DNA from: CAIXYX01 sp043806415
GTDB lineage: Archaea > Micrarchaeota > Micrarchaeia > Anstonellales > Anstonellaceae
Assembly (NCBI GenBank): GCA_043806415.1
Contig: JAZDHB010000046.1
Coordinates: 1-20,311, forward strand
DNA length: 20,311 nt
Direction of reading: 5' to 3'
The notes under the pieces were generated by a model. The model was not told where the DNA came from, ran no database searches, and was given only the letters and a program-made list of their open reading frames with translations. The first letter of the stretch is position 1. Each line of letters begins with the position of its first letter. Positions 14,110 to 20,311 of this stretch are shown piece after piece. A program made the position numbers and the translations under genes.

Positions 14110-14477
14110 ACGATGGGCCAGACAAACCAGAAGACTACGTCCAGGACATGCTAGACGAGATTGCACGAATCGAGAGGTTCGCCAAAGACGTCAAAAATGC
14201 AGGGGAGTTCAAAAGGGATGAGAAAACTCTTTACGCATGCTTCCGCTGCCTTGAGGTGATTGGCGAAGCCGCAAAGCATGTGCCAACGGATTTCAGAAAC
14301 AGGCATAAAGAGATAGGATGGAAGGACATCGCCGGAATGCGGGACAAGCTTATCCACGACTATGGCGGAATTGATTATAGTGTGGTGTGGGAAACTATAC
14401 AGACCGACATACCCACGCTGAAAAAACAGCTTGAAAAAATAGTCAAGGAATTCGGGAGCTTGCGGTCCGACTCATGA
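14106..14477 (+). CDS. hepT: HepT-like HEPN RNase toxin (DUF86)
   Basis: A 123-aa all-helical HEPN protein. The catalytic and modification motif RX4HXY is exact: Arg79, His84, Tyr86 (GMRDKLIHDYGGIDYSVVW). In characterised HepT the Arg/His pair forms the RNase centre and the Tyr is the AMPylation target of MntA. The preceding helix (KTLYACFRCLEVIGEAAKHV) is typical of DUF86 proteins. The start overlaps the mntA stop by 4 bp, so the two are translationally coupled. A hairpin and T tract follow the gene. Toxicity and RNA target cannot be read from sequence. Confidence 0.92.
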   Translation: MNDGPDKPEDYVQDMLDEIARIERFAKDVKNAGEFKRDEKTLYACFRCLEVIGEAAKHVPTDFRNRHKEIGWKDIAGMRDKLIHDYGGIDYSVVWETIQTDIPTLKKQLEKIVKEFGSLRSDS

Positions 14478-14481
14478 AGAT

Positions 14482-14536
14482 GGCTCGACGCACTGACGCT
14501 TCCTTCACGGCGAGCCTTCTTTTTCGCTTTTTTTTC
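14482..14536 (+). terminator. Terminator of the mntA-hepT operon
   Basis: GGCTCG (14482-14487) pairs with CGAGCC (14511-14516), followed directly by TTCTTTTTCG and a run of eight T. The T tract overlaps the 3' end of the convergent Nudix gene, where it encodes a Lys-rich C-terminus. Confidence 0.55.
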
Positions 14537-14939
14537 GCACGTGCTCCTCCGCCGCCATCAGCATCGCGCGCGCGTTGGGGAACGTGAGCATTTTCAATGC
14601 GCGTTCGTAAGGCACCCAGCGCGAGCCCTTGTGCTCGTGCGAGAGGCGCACGCGGTATTGGTCGGTGTGGGCGAGCATGAACACCACCTTCTTGGAGCGC
14701 GACGAATTCGCCCCTCCGAACTCGTAGACGTATTCATAGCGGAAGCCGGGCAGGATTTCGATGCGGCGGATGCCGGTCTCCTCCTCCAGCTCCCGGCGGG
14801 CGGTCTGCTCCTCGTTTTCGCCCGCCTCGACGTGCCCTTTGGGGAAATCCCAGTGGCCGGCCTTGTAATGCAGCAGAAGATAGTAGCGGTTCTCGTCCAC
14901 CGGCCGAAAGAGGACGAATCCGCATGAGTGTTCTTGCAT
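14505..14939 (-). CDS. Nudix hydrolase, Ap4A-pyrophosphatase-like
   Basis: A 144-aa protein with a complete Nudix box (GX5EX7REUXEEXGU) at residues 35-57: GHVEAG, then RRELEEETGI. The Glu residues bind the catalytic Mg2+. The starting block (SCGFVLFRP, then YLLLHYKAGHWDFPKGH) and short length match the bis(5'-nucleosyl)-tetraphosphatase subgroup, which clears Ap4A and related by-products of aminoacyl-tRNA synthetases. Substrate assignment is by resemblance only. The ATG at 14939 is preferred to one at 14978 because GTTTTATAA (about 14962-14970) lies 26 bp upstream. It is convergent with the toxin-antitoxin operon. Confidence 0.88.
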   Translation of the reverse strand: MQEHSCGFVLFRPVDENRYYLLLHYKAGHWDFPKGHVEAGENEEQTARRELEEETGIRRIEILPGFRYEYVYEFGGANSSRSKKVVFMLAHTDQYRVRLSHEHKGSRWVPYERALKMLTFPNARAMLMAAEEHVRKKSEKEGSP

Positions 14940-15071
14940 GGTGGAATTTGCGCGCCGATGGTTATAAAACAGGCGCACGGAGTGGATTTGTTTGGAGAAA
15001 GTAACTGTTTCTTTTCTTTGGTGAATGTTTTCTTTCTTGCCCGCCGGCAGATTATTTTCTTTCTTTTTAGT

Positions 15072-15161
15072 GGTGCGAGTCGGCTCGGGCCGACACAGAG
15101 GCCTGCCGGCCTCTTATCGGCAAATCCGTTGCCGACTGCACCGCAACGCCTCTGGCGTTGC
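15072..15161. repeat. Long imperfect stem-loop plus adjacent hairpin
   Basis: GGTGC-AGTCGGC (15072-15084, one bulged G) pairs with GCCGACT-GCACC (15131-15142). Inside lie GCCGA/TCGGC (15089-15093 with 15117-15121) and AGAGGCC-TGCC-GGCCTCT (15097-15114), giving a rod of three stacked helices with internal loops. An alternative inner hairpin, GTCGGC-TCGG-GCCGAC (15079-15094), competes. A separate perfect hairpin, GCAACGCC-TCT-GGCGTTGC, occupies 15143-15161. It interrupts the surrounding pyrimidine-rich repeats. It could be a small structured RNA or a palindromic insertion; no promoter is obvious. Confidence 0.55.
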
Positions 15162-15306
15162 TGGAGGTTTTTCTTTCTTGCCCGCAGACAAATTGTTTCT
15201 TTTCTTTTAGTGGAGGTTTTCTTTTCTTCATCAGAAGAAAAGAAAAAGTCCTTTTAGTGGAGGTTTTTCTTTCTTTTCCGCAGAAAAGAAAGAAAAAAGT
15301 CCTTCA
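15162..15306. repeat. Three tandem 47-49-bp polypyrimidine/polypurine repeats (terminator-like)
   Basis: Units begin TGGAGGTTTT at 15162, 15211 and 15258 and end with TTTTAG or CTTCAG. Units 2 and 3 each fold on themselves: a 12-bp stem (15217-15228 with 15235-15246) and a 14-bp stem (15264-15277 with 15284-15297) made of C/T in one arm and A/G in the other. A related but degenerate unit lies at about 15024-15072. Read on the minus strand, the run starts right after the pilin stop codon as AGGACTTTTTTC, so it probably terminates that transcript, perhaps redundantly. Confidence 0.65.
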
Positions 15307-15792
15307 GGGGAAGCTGCAGCGGCCGCTGACCGGCTTGGTCCCGAACTGGGCGCGGTTGTCGATATTGTCGGTGTCGTAGGTGAAGGTGATGTTGTAGTCG
15401 TACGCGTCGTAGCTCGTCTCGTTGCACCAGGCCAGGCCCGAGATGGCGATGTTCTTGATGCCGCTGGGCTTGAACACCCAGCCGGGCCCGAAATCGGCCG
15501 TGACGTTGCCGACCTGGATTTTTCGCAGGACCAGGCGTTCCGTGCCCCGGTTGGTCAGCGAGAACATGAACGTGCCGTTGATCTGCACGTTGTCGCCGAT
15601 GGAGAACGGCCAGGCCTGGCCCGTCCAGTAGGCCGCGGATTCGCGGTCGGAGACGCTGCCTTGGCCCTTGGGGATGCCCATCAGGAGCACGAGCACGATC
15701 AGGGCGATGACGATCACGATGGCCATGAGGACCAGGTATTCGGCCGCGCCCTGGGCGCGCCGGACGCCCCGGATATTGAAGAGAGGATACAT
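15304..15792 (-). CDS. Class III signal-peptide pilin (solitary)
   Basis: A 162-aa prepilin: leader MYPLFNIRGVRRA followed by QGAAEYLVLMAIVIVIALIVL. Ala13 is at -1, Gln14 at +1 and Glu18 at +5, the archaeal class III consensus; the helix runs to about residue 38. The mature domain is about 125 residues, beta-rich, with N-glycosylation sequons and two cysteines (LAWCNE, GRCSFP) that could close a disulfide. CTTTAAATAAG at about 15820-15830 (minus strand) gives a start site some 8 nt before the ATG at 15792. It is 8 kb from the main pilin locus and transcribed alone, ending in a T-rich repeat array. Confidence 0.85.
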   Translation of the reverse strand: MYPLFNIRGVRRAQGAAEYLVLMAIVIVIALIVLVLLMGIPKGQGSVSDRESAAYWTGQAWPFSIGDNVQINGTFMFSLTNRGTERLVLRKIQVGNVTADFGPGWVFKPSGIKNIAISGLAWCNETSYDAYDYNITFTYDTDNIDNRAQFGTKPVSGRCSFP

Positions 15793-15932
15793 AATCTCGA
15801 CCCACTACTCCCGGCCAGCTTATTTAAAGATGACGAAGCGCGAAAGTGCGGCTCAAACCCGAAGTTGGCAAAAATGATTGGGCGAAAAAACCGGACCCCA
15901 ATGCTTAAATCCCATGAGGAGGAAAAGGCGGC

Positions 15933-17333
15933 ATGGGACTATTTGGAACGTCCGGCATCCGCGAGCCCTGCCCCTCGAAAATCGACGCGCGCCTGGCGAT
16001 GGCCGTCGGCCGGCTCATGGCCGGCGGGGCGCCCGCGCTGGTGGTCGGATACGATGGCCGGCGCACGGGGCCGATGCTCAAGGCGGCGCTGGCGGCCGGG
16101 GCGGCCGGGAGCGGGACGCCGGTGCTGGACGCGGGATTCTGCGCTACGCCGACCCTGGCGTATTATGCGCGCGCGCTGGGCGCGGACGGCGCGATGATCA
16201 CGGCCAGCCACAACCCGCCCGAATACAACGGCATCAAGCTCTTCGAGCGGGGGCTGGAGATGCCCCGGGAGCGGGAGGCGCGGATCGAGGAGGGGCTGGC
16301 GGCGGTGCTGGGCGGGAAAACGCCGGGCGCATGGCCGGATTACACGAAGGCAGGAGAAGTGAGGGACGTGCAGGAAGAGGCGCGAAAAAAACACCTCGAA
16401 CTGCTTCTCTCCCGCGTCGACACCGGGCTCATCCGCAAGAGAAGGCCCAAAGTGGTGCTCGACTGCGCCAACCTCGCCGGCGGCGCGCTGATGCCCCGGG
16501 CGCTTACAACGGCCGGCGCCGAAGTGATCGTGATCAACGGCCGGACGGGCGAGCCCTACGGGCGCGAGTTGGAGCCCAAGGAGAGCACCCTGGGCGCGCT
16601 GATGAAAGAAGTGGTCCGGCAAGGCGCGGACATGGGCATCGCGCACGACGGCGACGCGGACCGGGCCATCATCGTGGACGAGAAAGGAGGCGTGCCGGGG
16701 CTGGACGTCCAACTGGCGATGGCCGTGCAAAGCGTGCTGGAGACGGATGGCGATGCGCACAAAGCGGCACGGGGCAAGGTCGGAAAAGCCCCCGCTCGCC
16801 CACCCACGGTCGTCTCCACGGTGGAATCCTCGCTCTCGCTTCTCGAACTGTGCGAAACGCACGGCGCCGAGCTGGCCATCACGCCGGTGGGCAGCCTCAA
16901 GGTCGCGCAGCGGATGCGCCAGGCGGGGGCCGTTTTCGGCGGCGAGCCGTGCGGCGAGTACCTGTTCAAGGACGGGACCGGCTCCCCGGACGGGCTGATG
17001 GCCGGCCTGTTCTTCGTCGAGATGTTCTGCCGGCACGGGGCCCTCTCGGCGCGGGCGGCGGCCATCCCGCGCTATCCCATCGGGCGCGAGAAGATCCCCT
17101 GCCCGCCTGAGCGCAAAGCCGGGGCGATGGAACGGATCGAGCACGCTTGGCCGTTCTCCAGGCCGTCGGGCATCGACGGATTTCGCTCGGACGAGGCGGA
17201 TGGCTGGGTGCTGGTGCGCCCGTCGGGAACCGAACCGTGCATCCGCATCACGATCGAGGCCAGGAACGAGGGCGCGCTCGCGCTCATGACGAAGAAGGCC
17301 CGCGCGCTCGTGAAGAAGGCGTGCGAAGGATAA
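15933..17333 (+). CDS. Alpha-D-phosphohexomutase (phosphoglucosamine/phosphomannomutase family)
   Basis: A 466-aa enzyme that interconverts hexose-6- and hexose-1-phosphates, feeding nucleotide-sugar synthesis for glycosylation. All four domain signatures are present. The catalytic serine loop TASHNPPEYNG has Ser92. The Mg2+ loop is DGDADR (239-244), the sugar-specificity loop is GGEPCGEYLF (336-345), and the phosphate-binding loop is RPSGTEPCIRI (429-439). The GGEPCGE loop is the form found in archaeal members. Glucosamine versus mannose or glucose specificity is not decidable. A GAGGAGG ribosome-binding site (15916-15922) precedes the ATG by about 10 nt, while GCTTAAATC (15903-15911) sits at leaderless spacing; which is used is unclear. 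Confidence 0.92.
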   Translation: MGLFGTSGIREPCPSKIDARLAMAVGRLMAGGAPALVVGYDGRRTGPMLKAALAAGAAGSGTPVLDAGFCATPTLAYYARALGADGAMITASHNPPEYNGIKLFERGLEMPREREARIEEGLAAVLGGKTPGAWPDYTKAGEVRDVQEEARKKHLELLLSRVDTGLIRKRRPKVVLDCANLAGGALMPRALTTAGAEVIVINGRTGEPYGRELEPKESTLGALMKEVVRQGADMGIAHDGDADRAIIVDEKGGVPGLDVQLAMAVQSVLETDGDAHKAARGKVGKAPARPPTVVSTVESSLSLLELCETHGAELAITPVGSLKVAQRMRQAGAVFGGEPCGEYLFKDGTGSPDGLMAGLFFVEMFCRHGALSARAAAIPRYPIGREKIPCPPERKAGAMERIEHAWPFSRPSGIDGFRSDEADGWVLVRPSGTEPCIRITIEARNEGALALMTKKARALVKKACEG

Positions 17334-17423
17334 TGGCCCGCAAAGCCAAGACGTTGTCCGTATGGCCGAACCCCCCGCATGCGCCCTTCGCGCGAACCGG
17401 CGCGGACAATGATTCGAAAAGGG

Positions 17424-17430
17424 TTTTAAA
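17424..17430 (+). promoter_or_regulatory. TATA box of the membrane-anchored unknown gene
   Basis: TTTTAAA is centred 25 bp upstream of the ATG at 17452, matching the leaderless pattern seen in this window. Confidence 0.55.
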
Positions 17431-17451
17431 CCTCGCACGGATAGCCAGCTT

Positions 17452-18138
17452 ATGTTCCCCATACCCGGAATCGACATTTCTCCCCTGAGAATCGTGATTT
17501 GGATCCTTATCATCGTCTGGGCGGTCGGCACCCTCTCGCTCCTGGATTATTACCTCACGTCGAACGGATGGATCAACGGGGGCACGCTCACGCCCTGGAG
17601 CAACGGGCCGAATGCCACGCAGTTGAGCGTGAGCGAGGCGGGGCAGCTGGATTTGGGCCTCAAACCCCAGACCGGACTGGCCGCGCGCCAGCATGCGATC
17701 GGGGAGCTGGTGAACCTGCGCACCCTTTACAAGGACGGGGATTACACCGGCCTGGCTTCACTCTATGTCCGGGTCAAGGGAGAGGTCAAGGACAGCGCCA
17801 GCGAACCCTATCGGATGCAATGGGTGCCGATCCTCTCGTGCGCCATGTCCGGATGCCCGGACCGGGAAGTGATCAGCGCGGCCGGGCGGTTCGCCGCCGA
17901 GGATGCCCGATACGGGCCGAATGCCGTCATCATCGAGACGGTCTATTACTACCAGGCCAGCGCGAACGGGGACAAGGACGCGGTCGCGCTCGCCAGCGCC
18001 AGGCTGGACCGGCTGGTGCGGGACTTCGGCTCGCCGGATTTGATGCAGAGATGGAAGAGCCTGCAGGCATGCAAGGACGGTTGCGCGGATTTGGAGTCCC
18101 AAACGGTGGACTTCATCGCCGTGGCGGACAAAAACTGA
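17452..18138 (+). CDS. Membrane-anchored extracytoplasmic protein, unknown function
   Basis: A 228-aa protein. Residues 11-31 (PLRIVIWILIIVWAVGTLSLL) form one N-terminal helix, with no lipobox or prepilin motif, so it is probably a signal anchor. The rest looks soluble and mostly helical, with four cysteines arranged as two pairs (LSCAMSGC and QACKDGC) in a C-x4-5-C pattern. The segment ARQHAIGELVNLRTLYKDGDYTGLASLYVRVKGE and later helices suggest a TPR-like or helical-repeat fold, but no consensus can be confirmed. I do not recognise the family. It is leaderless from a TATA box at 17424-17430 and stands alone between the mutase and the dehydrogenase. Confidence 0.7.
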   Translation: MFPIPGIDISPLRIVIWILIIVWAVGTLSLLDYYLTSNGWINGGTLTPWSNGPNATQLSVSEAGQLDLGLKPQTGLAARQHAIGELVNLRTLYKDGDYTGLASLYVRVKGEVKDSASEPYRMQWVPILSCAMSGCPDREVISAAGRFAAEDARYGPNAVIIETVYYYQASANGDKDAVALASARLDRLVRDFGSPDLMQRWKSLQACKDGCADLESQTVDFIAVADKN

Positions 18139-18181
18139 AGAGGCAGGCCGTTCGGGAAAGGCAATGCCGTGGGCTCTTGAC

Positions 18182-18288
18182 TCAATGACCCGGGCATAAA
18201 TGCCCGGGTGTGTATGGATGCATTTATGCTCGGCACGCCCGGGGCTTACCCTCTGCTAAAGCAAAGGGCGTGCGCCCCGGGTCATTGA
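18182..18288. repeat. 107-bp palindromic element with 13-bp terminal inverted repeats
   Basis: TCAATGACCCGGG (18182-18194) is exactly complementary to CCCGGGTCATTGA (18276-18288). Between them lie two further inverted repeats: GCATAAATGC/GCATTTATGC (18194-18203 with 18220-18229) and GCACGCCC/GGGCGTGC (18233-18240 with 18266-18273). The whole folds as a three-way junction. An alternative hairpin (ACCCGGGCA-TAAA-TGCCCGGGT, 18188-18209) competes. TTGAC occurs at both edges (18177-18181 and 18285-18289). It contains no gene. It may be a MITE-like element or a transcribed structured RNA. The rest of the 18139-18386 gap holds only the dehydrogenase promoter. Confidence 0.7.
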
Positions 18289-18324
18289 CAGGGTCGTGTT
18301 CTTTTGTGGCAGATGATGCTTAAG

Positions 18325-18333
18325 GTATAAAAA
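18325..18333 (+). promoter_or_regulatory. TATA box upstream of the threonine dehydrogenase gene
   Basis: GTATAAAAA is the best TATA match in the window. Initiation about 25 bp downstream (near 18354) would leave a leader of about 33 nt, containing GGAGG (18373-18377) nine bases before the ATG at 18387. Confidence 0.6.
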
Positions 18334-18386
18334 GGAGAAAGCCCCAGAATAGTAATAGGAAAAAAGCCGCGTGGAGGCGGACTGAT

Positions 18387-19712
18387 ATGGCACTTGACTC
18401 ACAGACGCAGAGTGCAAGCAATAGCGCCGCACCCCTCAAAAAAGAGAAGCCGCTGACGGAGGGCATTGAGACCCAAACGCCTACTTCTACCCAACTTCGC
18501 GGTTTCACACGCAAATCGCGAAGAAAGGAGCCGCCCGGAGCGAATTGGGAAAACCGGCAGACGACGCCGGAGAAAAATGCACTGGGTTATGGTGCAACCA
18601 TGCCGGGCATAAAGGACGCTGGAGCCGGTGCCATAAAAAACATTACCTATGGAAAAGAGGGAGAGGCGCCAGAGCGTTTTGGGGCTGATTTGATGAAGAA
18701 AGTGCTGATCACAGGAGCGAACGGCCAAATCGGGTCCGAACTCATCGCCGAATTGCGCAACCGCCTCGGCGCGGACAACGTCATCGGCCTCGACCTGCGC
18801 GAGCCGGGCGATGCGCAGAAAAAAACCGGCCCGTGCGAAGTGCTCGACGCCACGGACCGCCCAGGCCTTGATAAGATAGTGGCCAAATACCAGATCGACA
18901 CCATTTTCCATCTGGTGGGAATCCTCTCCGCCACGGGAGAGAAGAACCCGAACCTGGCGTGGAACGTGAATATGAACAGCCTCAAGCACGTGCTTGAAAT
19001 CGCCCGCGAGATGAAGCAGGCCGGCAAGGAGATCAAGATATTCTGGCCCTCGTCCATCGCCGTCTTCGGGCCCAGCACCCCGCGCGAGAACACGCCCCAG
19101 GAGACCGTGCTCAAGCCGACCACGATGTACGGCGTGACGAAAGTGGCCGGAGAACTGCTCTGCAACTACTACCACCTCAAATACGGCGTGGACGTGCGCT
19201 CGATCCGCTATCCGGGCCTGATTTCCTGGAGAACGCCACCCGGCGGAGGGACGACCGACTACGCGGTGGCCATATTCTACGAGGCCGTCAAGAACGGGAA
19301 ATACGAATGCTATCTCTCGCCAGACACCGTGCTGCCCATGATGTACATGCCCGACGCGATCCGGGGCACCATCGAGCTGATGGACGCGCCCGGCGAGAAC
19401 ATCAAGACGCGCACCAGCTACAATTTCGCGGCCGTGAGCTTCTCGTGCGCCGAACTGGCCGCCGAAGTCAAGAAGCTCATGCCCGAATTCGGGTGCACCT
19501 ACAAGCCCGATTTCAGGCAGAAAATCGCCGATTCGTGGCCCAAGACCATCAATGACGGCGTGGCCCGCAAAGAATGGGGCTGGAAGCCCGAATATGACAC
19601 AGGCAAGATGGCCCAGGATATGATGGCCAATCTCAAACGGACGCTGCAACAGCCGAACACGACGGGCCGGAATCCGCAGGGCGGGCAGACGAAGAACGCG
19701 CGCAAGATCTGA
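18387..19712 (+). CDS. SDR-type NAD-dependent L-threonine 3-dehydrogenase with N-terminal extension
   Basis: A 441-aa protein whose residues 103-420 match the short-chain, epimerase-like L-threonine 3-dehydrogenases, which oxidise threonine to 2-amino-3-ketobutyrate. Visible features are the Rossmann motif GANGQIG (110-116), FWPSSIAVFGP with the catalytic Ser (222-223), Tyr248 and Lys252 (TMYGVTK), and the family-specific YPGLISWRTPPGGGTTDYAV (275-294) and ADSWP blocks. Residues 1-102 are polar, low-complexity and unlike any enzyme, with lower third-position GC. A TATA box and GGAGG support the ATG at 18387. The alternative ATG at 18693 starts exactly at MKKVLITGANG, where family members normally begin, so the extension may be non-coding or a separate small gene. 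A polar tail follows residue 425. Confidence 0.88.
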   Translation: MALDSQTQSASNSAAPLKKEKPLTEGIETQTPTSTQLRGFTRKSRRKEPPGANWENRQTTPEKNALGYGATMPGIKDAGAGAIKNITYGKEGEAPERFGADLMKKVLITGANGQIGSELIAELRNRLGADNVIGLDLREPGDAQKKTGPCEVLDATDRPGLDKIVAKYQIDTIFHLVGILSATGEKNPNLAWNVNMNSLKHVLEIAREMKQAGKEIKIFWPSSIAVFGPSTPRENTPQETVLKPTTMYGVTKVAGELLCNYYHLKYGVDVRSIRYPGLISWRTPPGGGTTDYAVAIFYEAVKNGKYECYLSPDTVLPMMYMPDAIRGTIELMDAPGENIKTRTSYNFAAVSFSCAELAAEVKKLMPEFGCTYKPDFRQKIADSWPKTINDGVARKEWGWKPEYDTGKMAQDMMANLKRTLQQPNTTGRNPQGGQTKNARKI

Positions 19713-19781
19713 GTGTTGGGGCGCGGGCCGGAAGACCGGCCCGAAAATCCCCAAAACGAACCGTTCGGACGGGGTGGAACC

Positions 19782-20311
19782 ATGCCGATGAGATCCAAAG
19801 GGAAACGGGAAGATGTGACCGCCCACACCGCCAGCCCCGCCACCATGCAAGAAGACGTCAAGAGCGTCGCCGCTCTTGCGGTGCGCGAGCTGCTCGCACA
19901 GAACCTCCGGCTTGAGGAATACCACTTGGGCAAACTCAAACTGTCGCTCTCGGCGGACGGGCGGCTCTTCGTTTTCTTCCAGACGAAGGCCAACGAAGGA
20001 CCGCAGTTCGTGGCCGGAAAGAAACGAGGCGGGTTCCGGCCAGAGGACGTGTCCGCTTTCACCACCGTGGGCTTCGAGCTGGTCGACAAGAACGGCCGGC
20101 CGGCGCTCAAGGAGGCATTCCGGCTCAAGTGGGATATCGCGCAATATGACGATTACGAGAGCAAGCTAGAGAAGTTCCGGGCGCAGAACGGCCTGTCCGG
20201 GGCGAAGGAGGGCGAGATCTTCTTCTCGCGCAGCCCGGACAAGGTCAACGAGATGCTCAAGGTGTACGGGAACCTGACCGAACGAAACTTTGAGAAACTG
20301 GACCCGATGAC
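19782..20311 (+). CDS. Unknown protein, truncated by the window end
   Basis: The frame is open from the ATG at 19782 to the last base, 176 codons with no stop. GGGGTGG just before the ATG can act as ribosome-binding site. The product starts MPMRSKGKREDVTAHTAS, a polar tail. An in-frame Met at codon 22 is an alternative start. Then comes a soluble region with alternating strands (LGKLKLSLSADGRLFVFFQT, then FTTVGFELVDKNGRP) and helices rich in Lys/Glu. No signal peptide or membrane segment is visible. Codon use is GC-rich like that of the neighbours. I do not recognise the family. It follows the dehydrogenase by 69 bp and may share its transcript. Confidence 0.7.
   Translation, partial: MPMRSKGKREDVTAHTASPATMQEDVKSVAALAVRELLAQNLRLEEYHLGKLKLSLSADGRLFVFFQTKANEGPQFVAGKKRGGFRPEDVSAFTTVGFELVDKNGRPALKEAFRLKWDIAQYDDYESKLEKFRAQNGLSGAKEGEIFFSRSPDKVNEMLKVYGNLTERNFEKLDPM

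Noticed and set aside
15162..15306. CRISPR array
   Set aside because: The units abut without unique spacers of constant length, are low-complexity Y/R tracts, and no cas genes are nearby.
15878..17531. Long frames (410 codons plus, 530 codons minus) over the phosphohexomutase
   Set aside because: Both are shadows: the true frame holds TASHNP, DGDADR, GGEPCGE and RPSGTEP motifs in the expected order.
18399..20144. A 581-codon minus-strand frame opposite the threonine dehydrogenase
   Set aside because: The plus strand encodes a clear SDR-type enzyme with all motifs; the antisense product has no recognisable domain.

Overview
The window looks like chromosomal DNA of a GC-rich archaeon, probably of the DPANN type (Micrarchaeota/Diapherotrites-like). 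This rests on an archaeal-type glycyl-tRNA synthetase, a Sec61-beta subunit, an intron-bearing tRNA-Met with a bulge-helix-bulge motif, an RNase P RNA with archaeal conserved blocks, many class III (prepilin) signal peptides, and TATA boxes about 25 nt upstream of start codons (leaderless genes). The lineage is an inference; the domain Archaea is well supported.

Layout. 1-1800: a small palindromic element, a Cys-rich lipoprotein and a PfkB-family sugar kinase. 1859-7651: a surface or pilus locus. A five-gene minus-strand operon (6864 to 2247) encodes pilin-like and single-helix membrane proteins. A divergent plus-strand pair (6929-7651) encodes two small class III signal-peptide pilins. The two units share one palindromic TATA box near 6890. 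7670-7977 (minus): the RNase P RNA gene. 8022-9116: a Ca2+/cation:H+ antiporter. 9157-9492: a duplicated tRNA-Met locus. The first copy is only a 5' half, interrupted in its D-loop by a 60-bp double-hairpin insert; the second is the intact gene with an intron. 9640-12006: a two-helix membrane protein, Sec61-beta and GlyRS, all on the minus strand. 12095-13660: two tandem slipin/stomatin paralogues. 13819-14477: a MntA/HepT type VII toxin-antitoxin pair. 14505-15792: a Nudix hydrolase, a hairpin and polypurine/polypyrimidine repeat region, and another pilin. 15933-20311: an alpha-phosphohexomutase, a membrane-anchored unknown protein, a 107-bp palindromic element, an SDR-type L-threonine 3-dehydrogenase and a truncated unknown gene.

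How it fits together. The strongest theme is cell-surface biogenesis: seven or eight prepilin-like proteins, a lipoprotein, a Sec translocon subunit, membrane-scaffold slipins and a sugar-phosphate mutase that could feed glycosylation. No pilus ATPase, platform protein or prepilin peptidase is present here. Three consecutive operon genes carry leaders of about 55 residues before the prepilin helix, which is unusual. Several gaps hold palindromic elements with an outer stem enclosing inner hairpins; one of them sits inside the tRNA fragment. These, with the long-leader pilins, are the parts most worth a second look.
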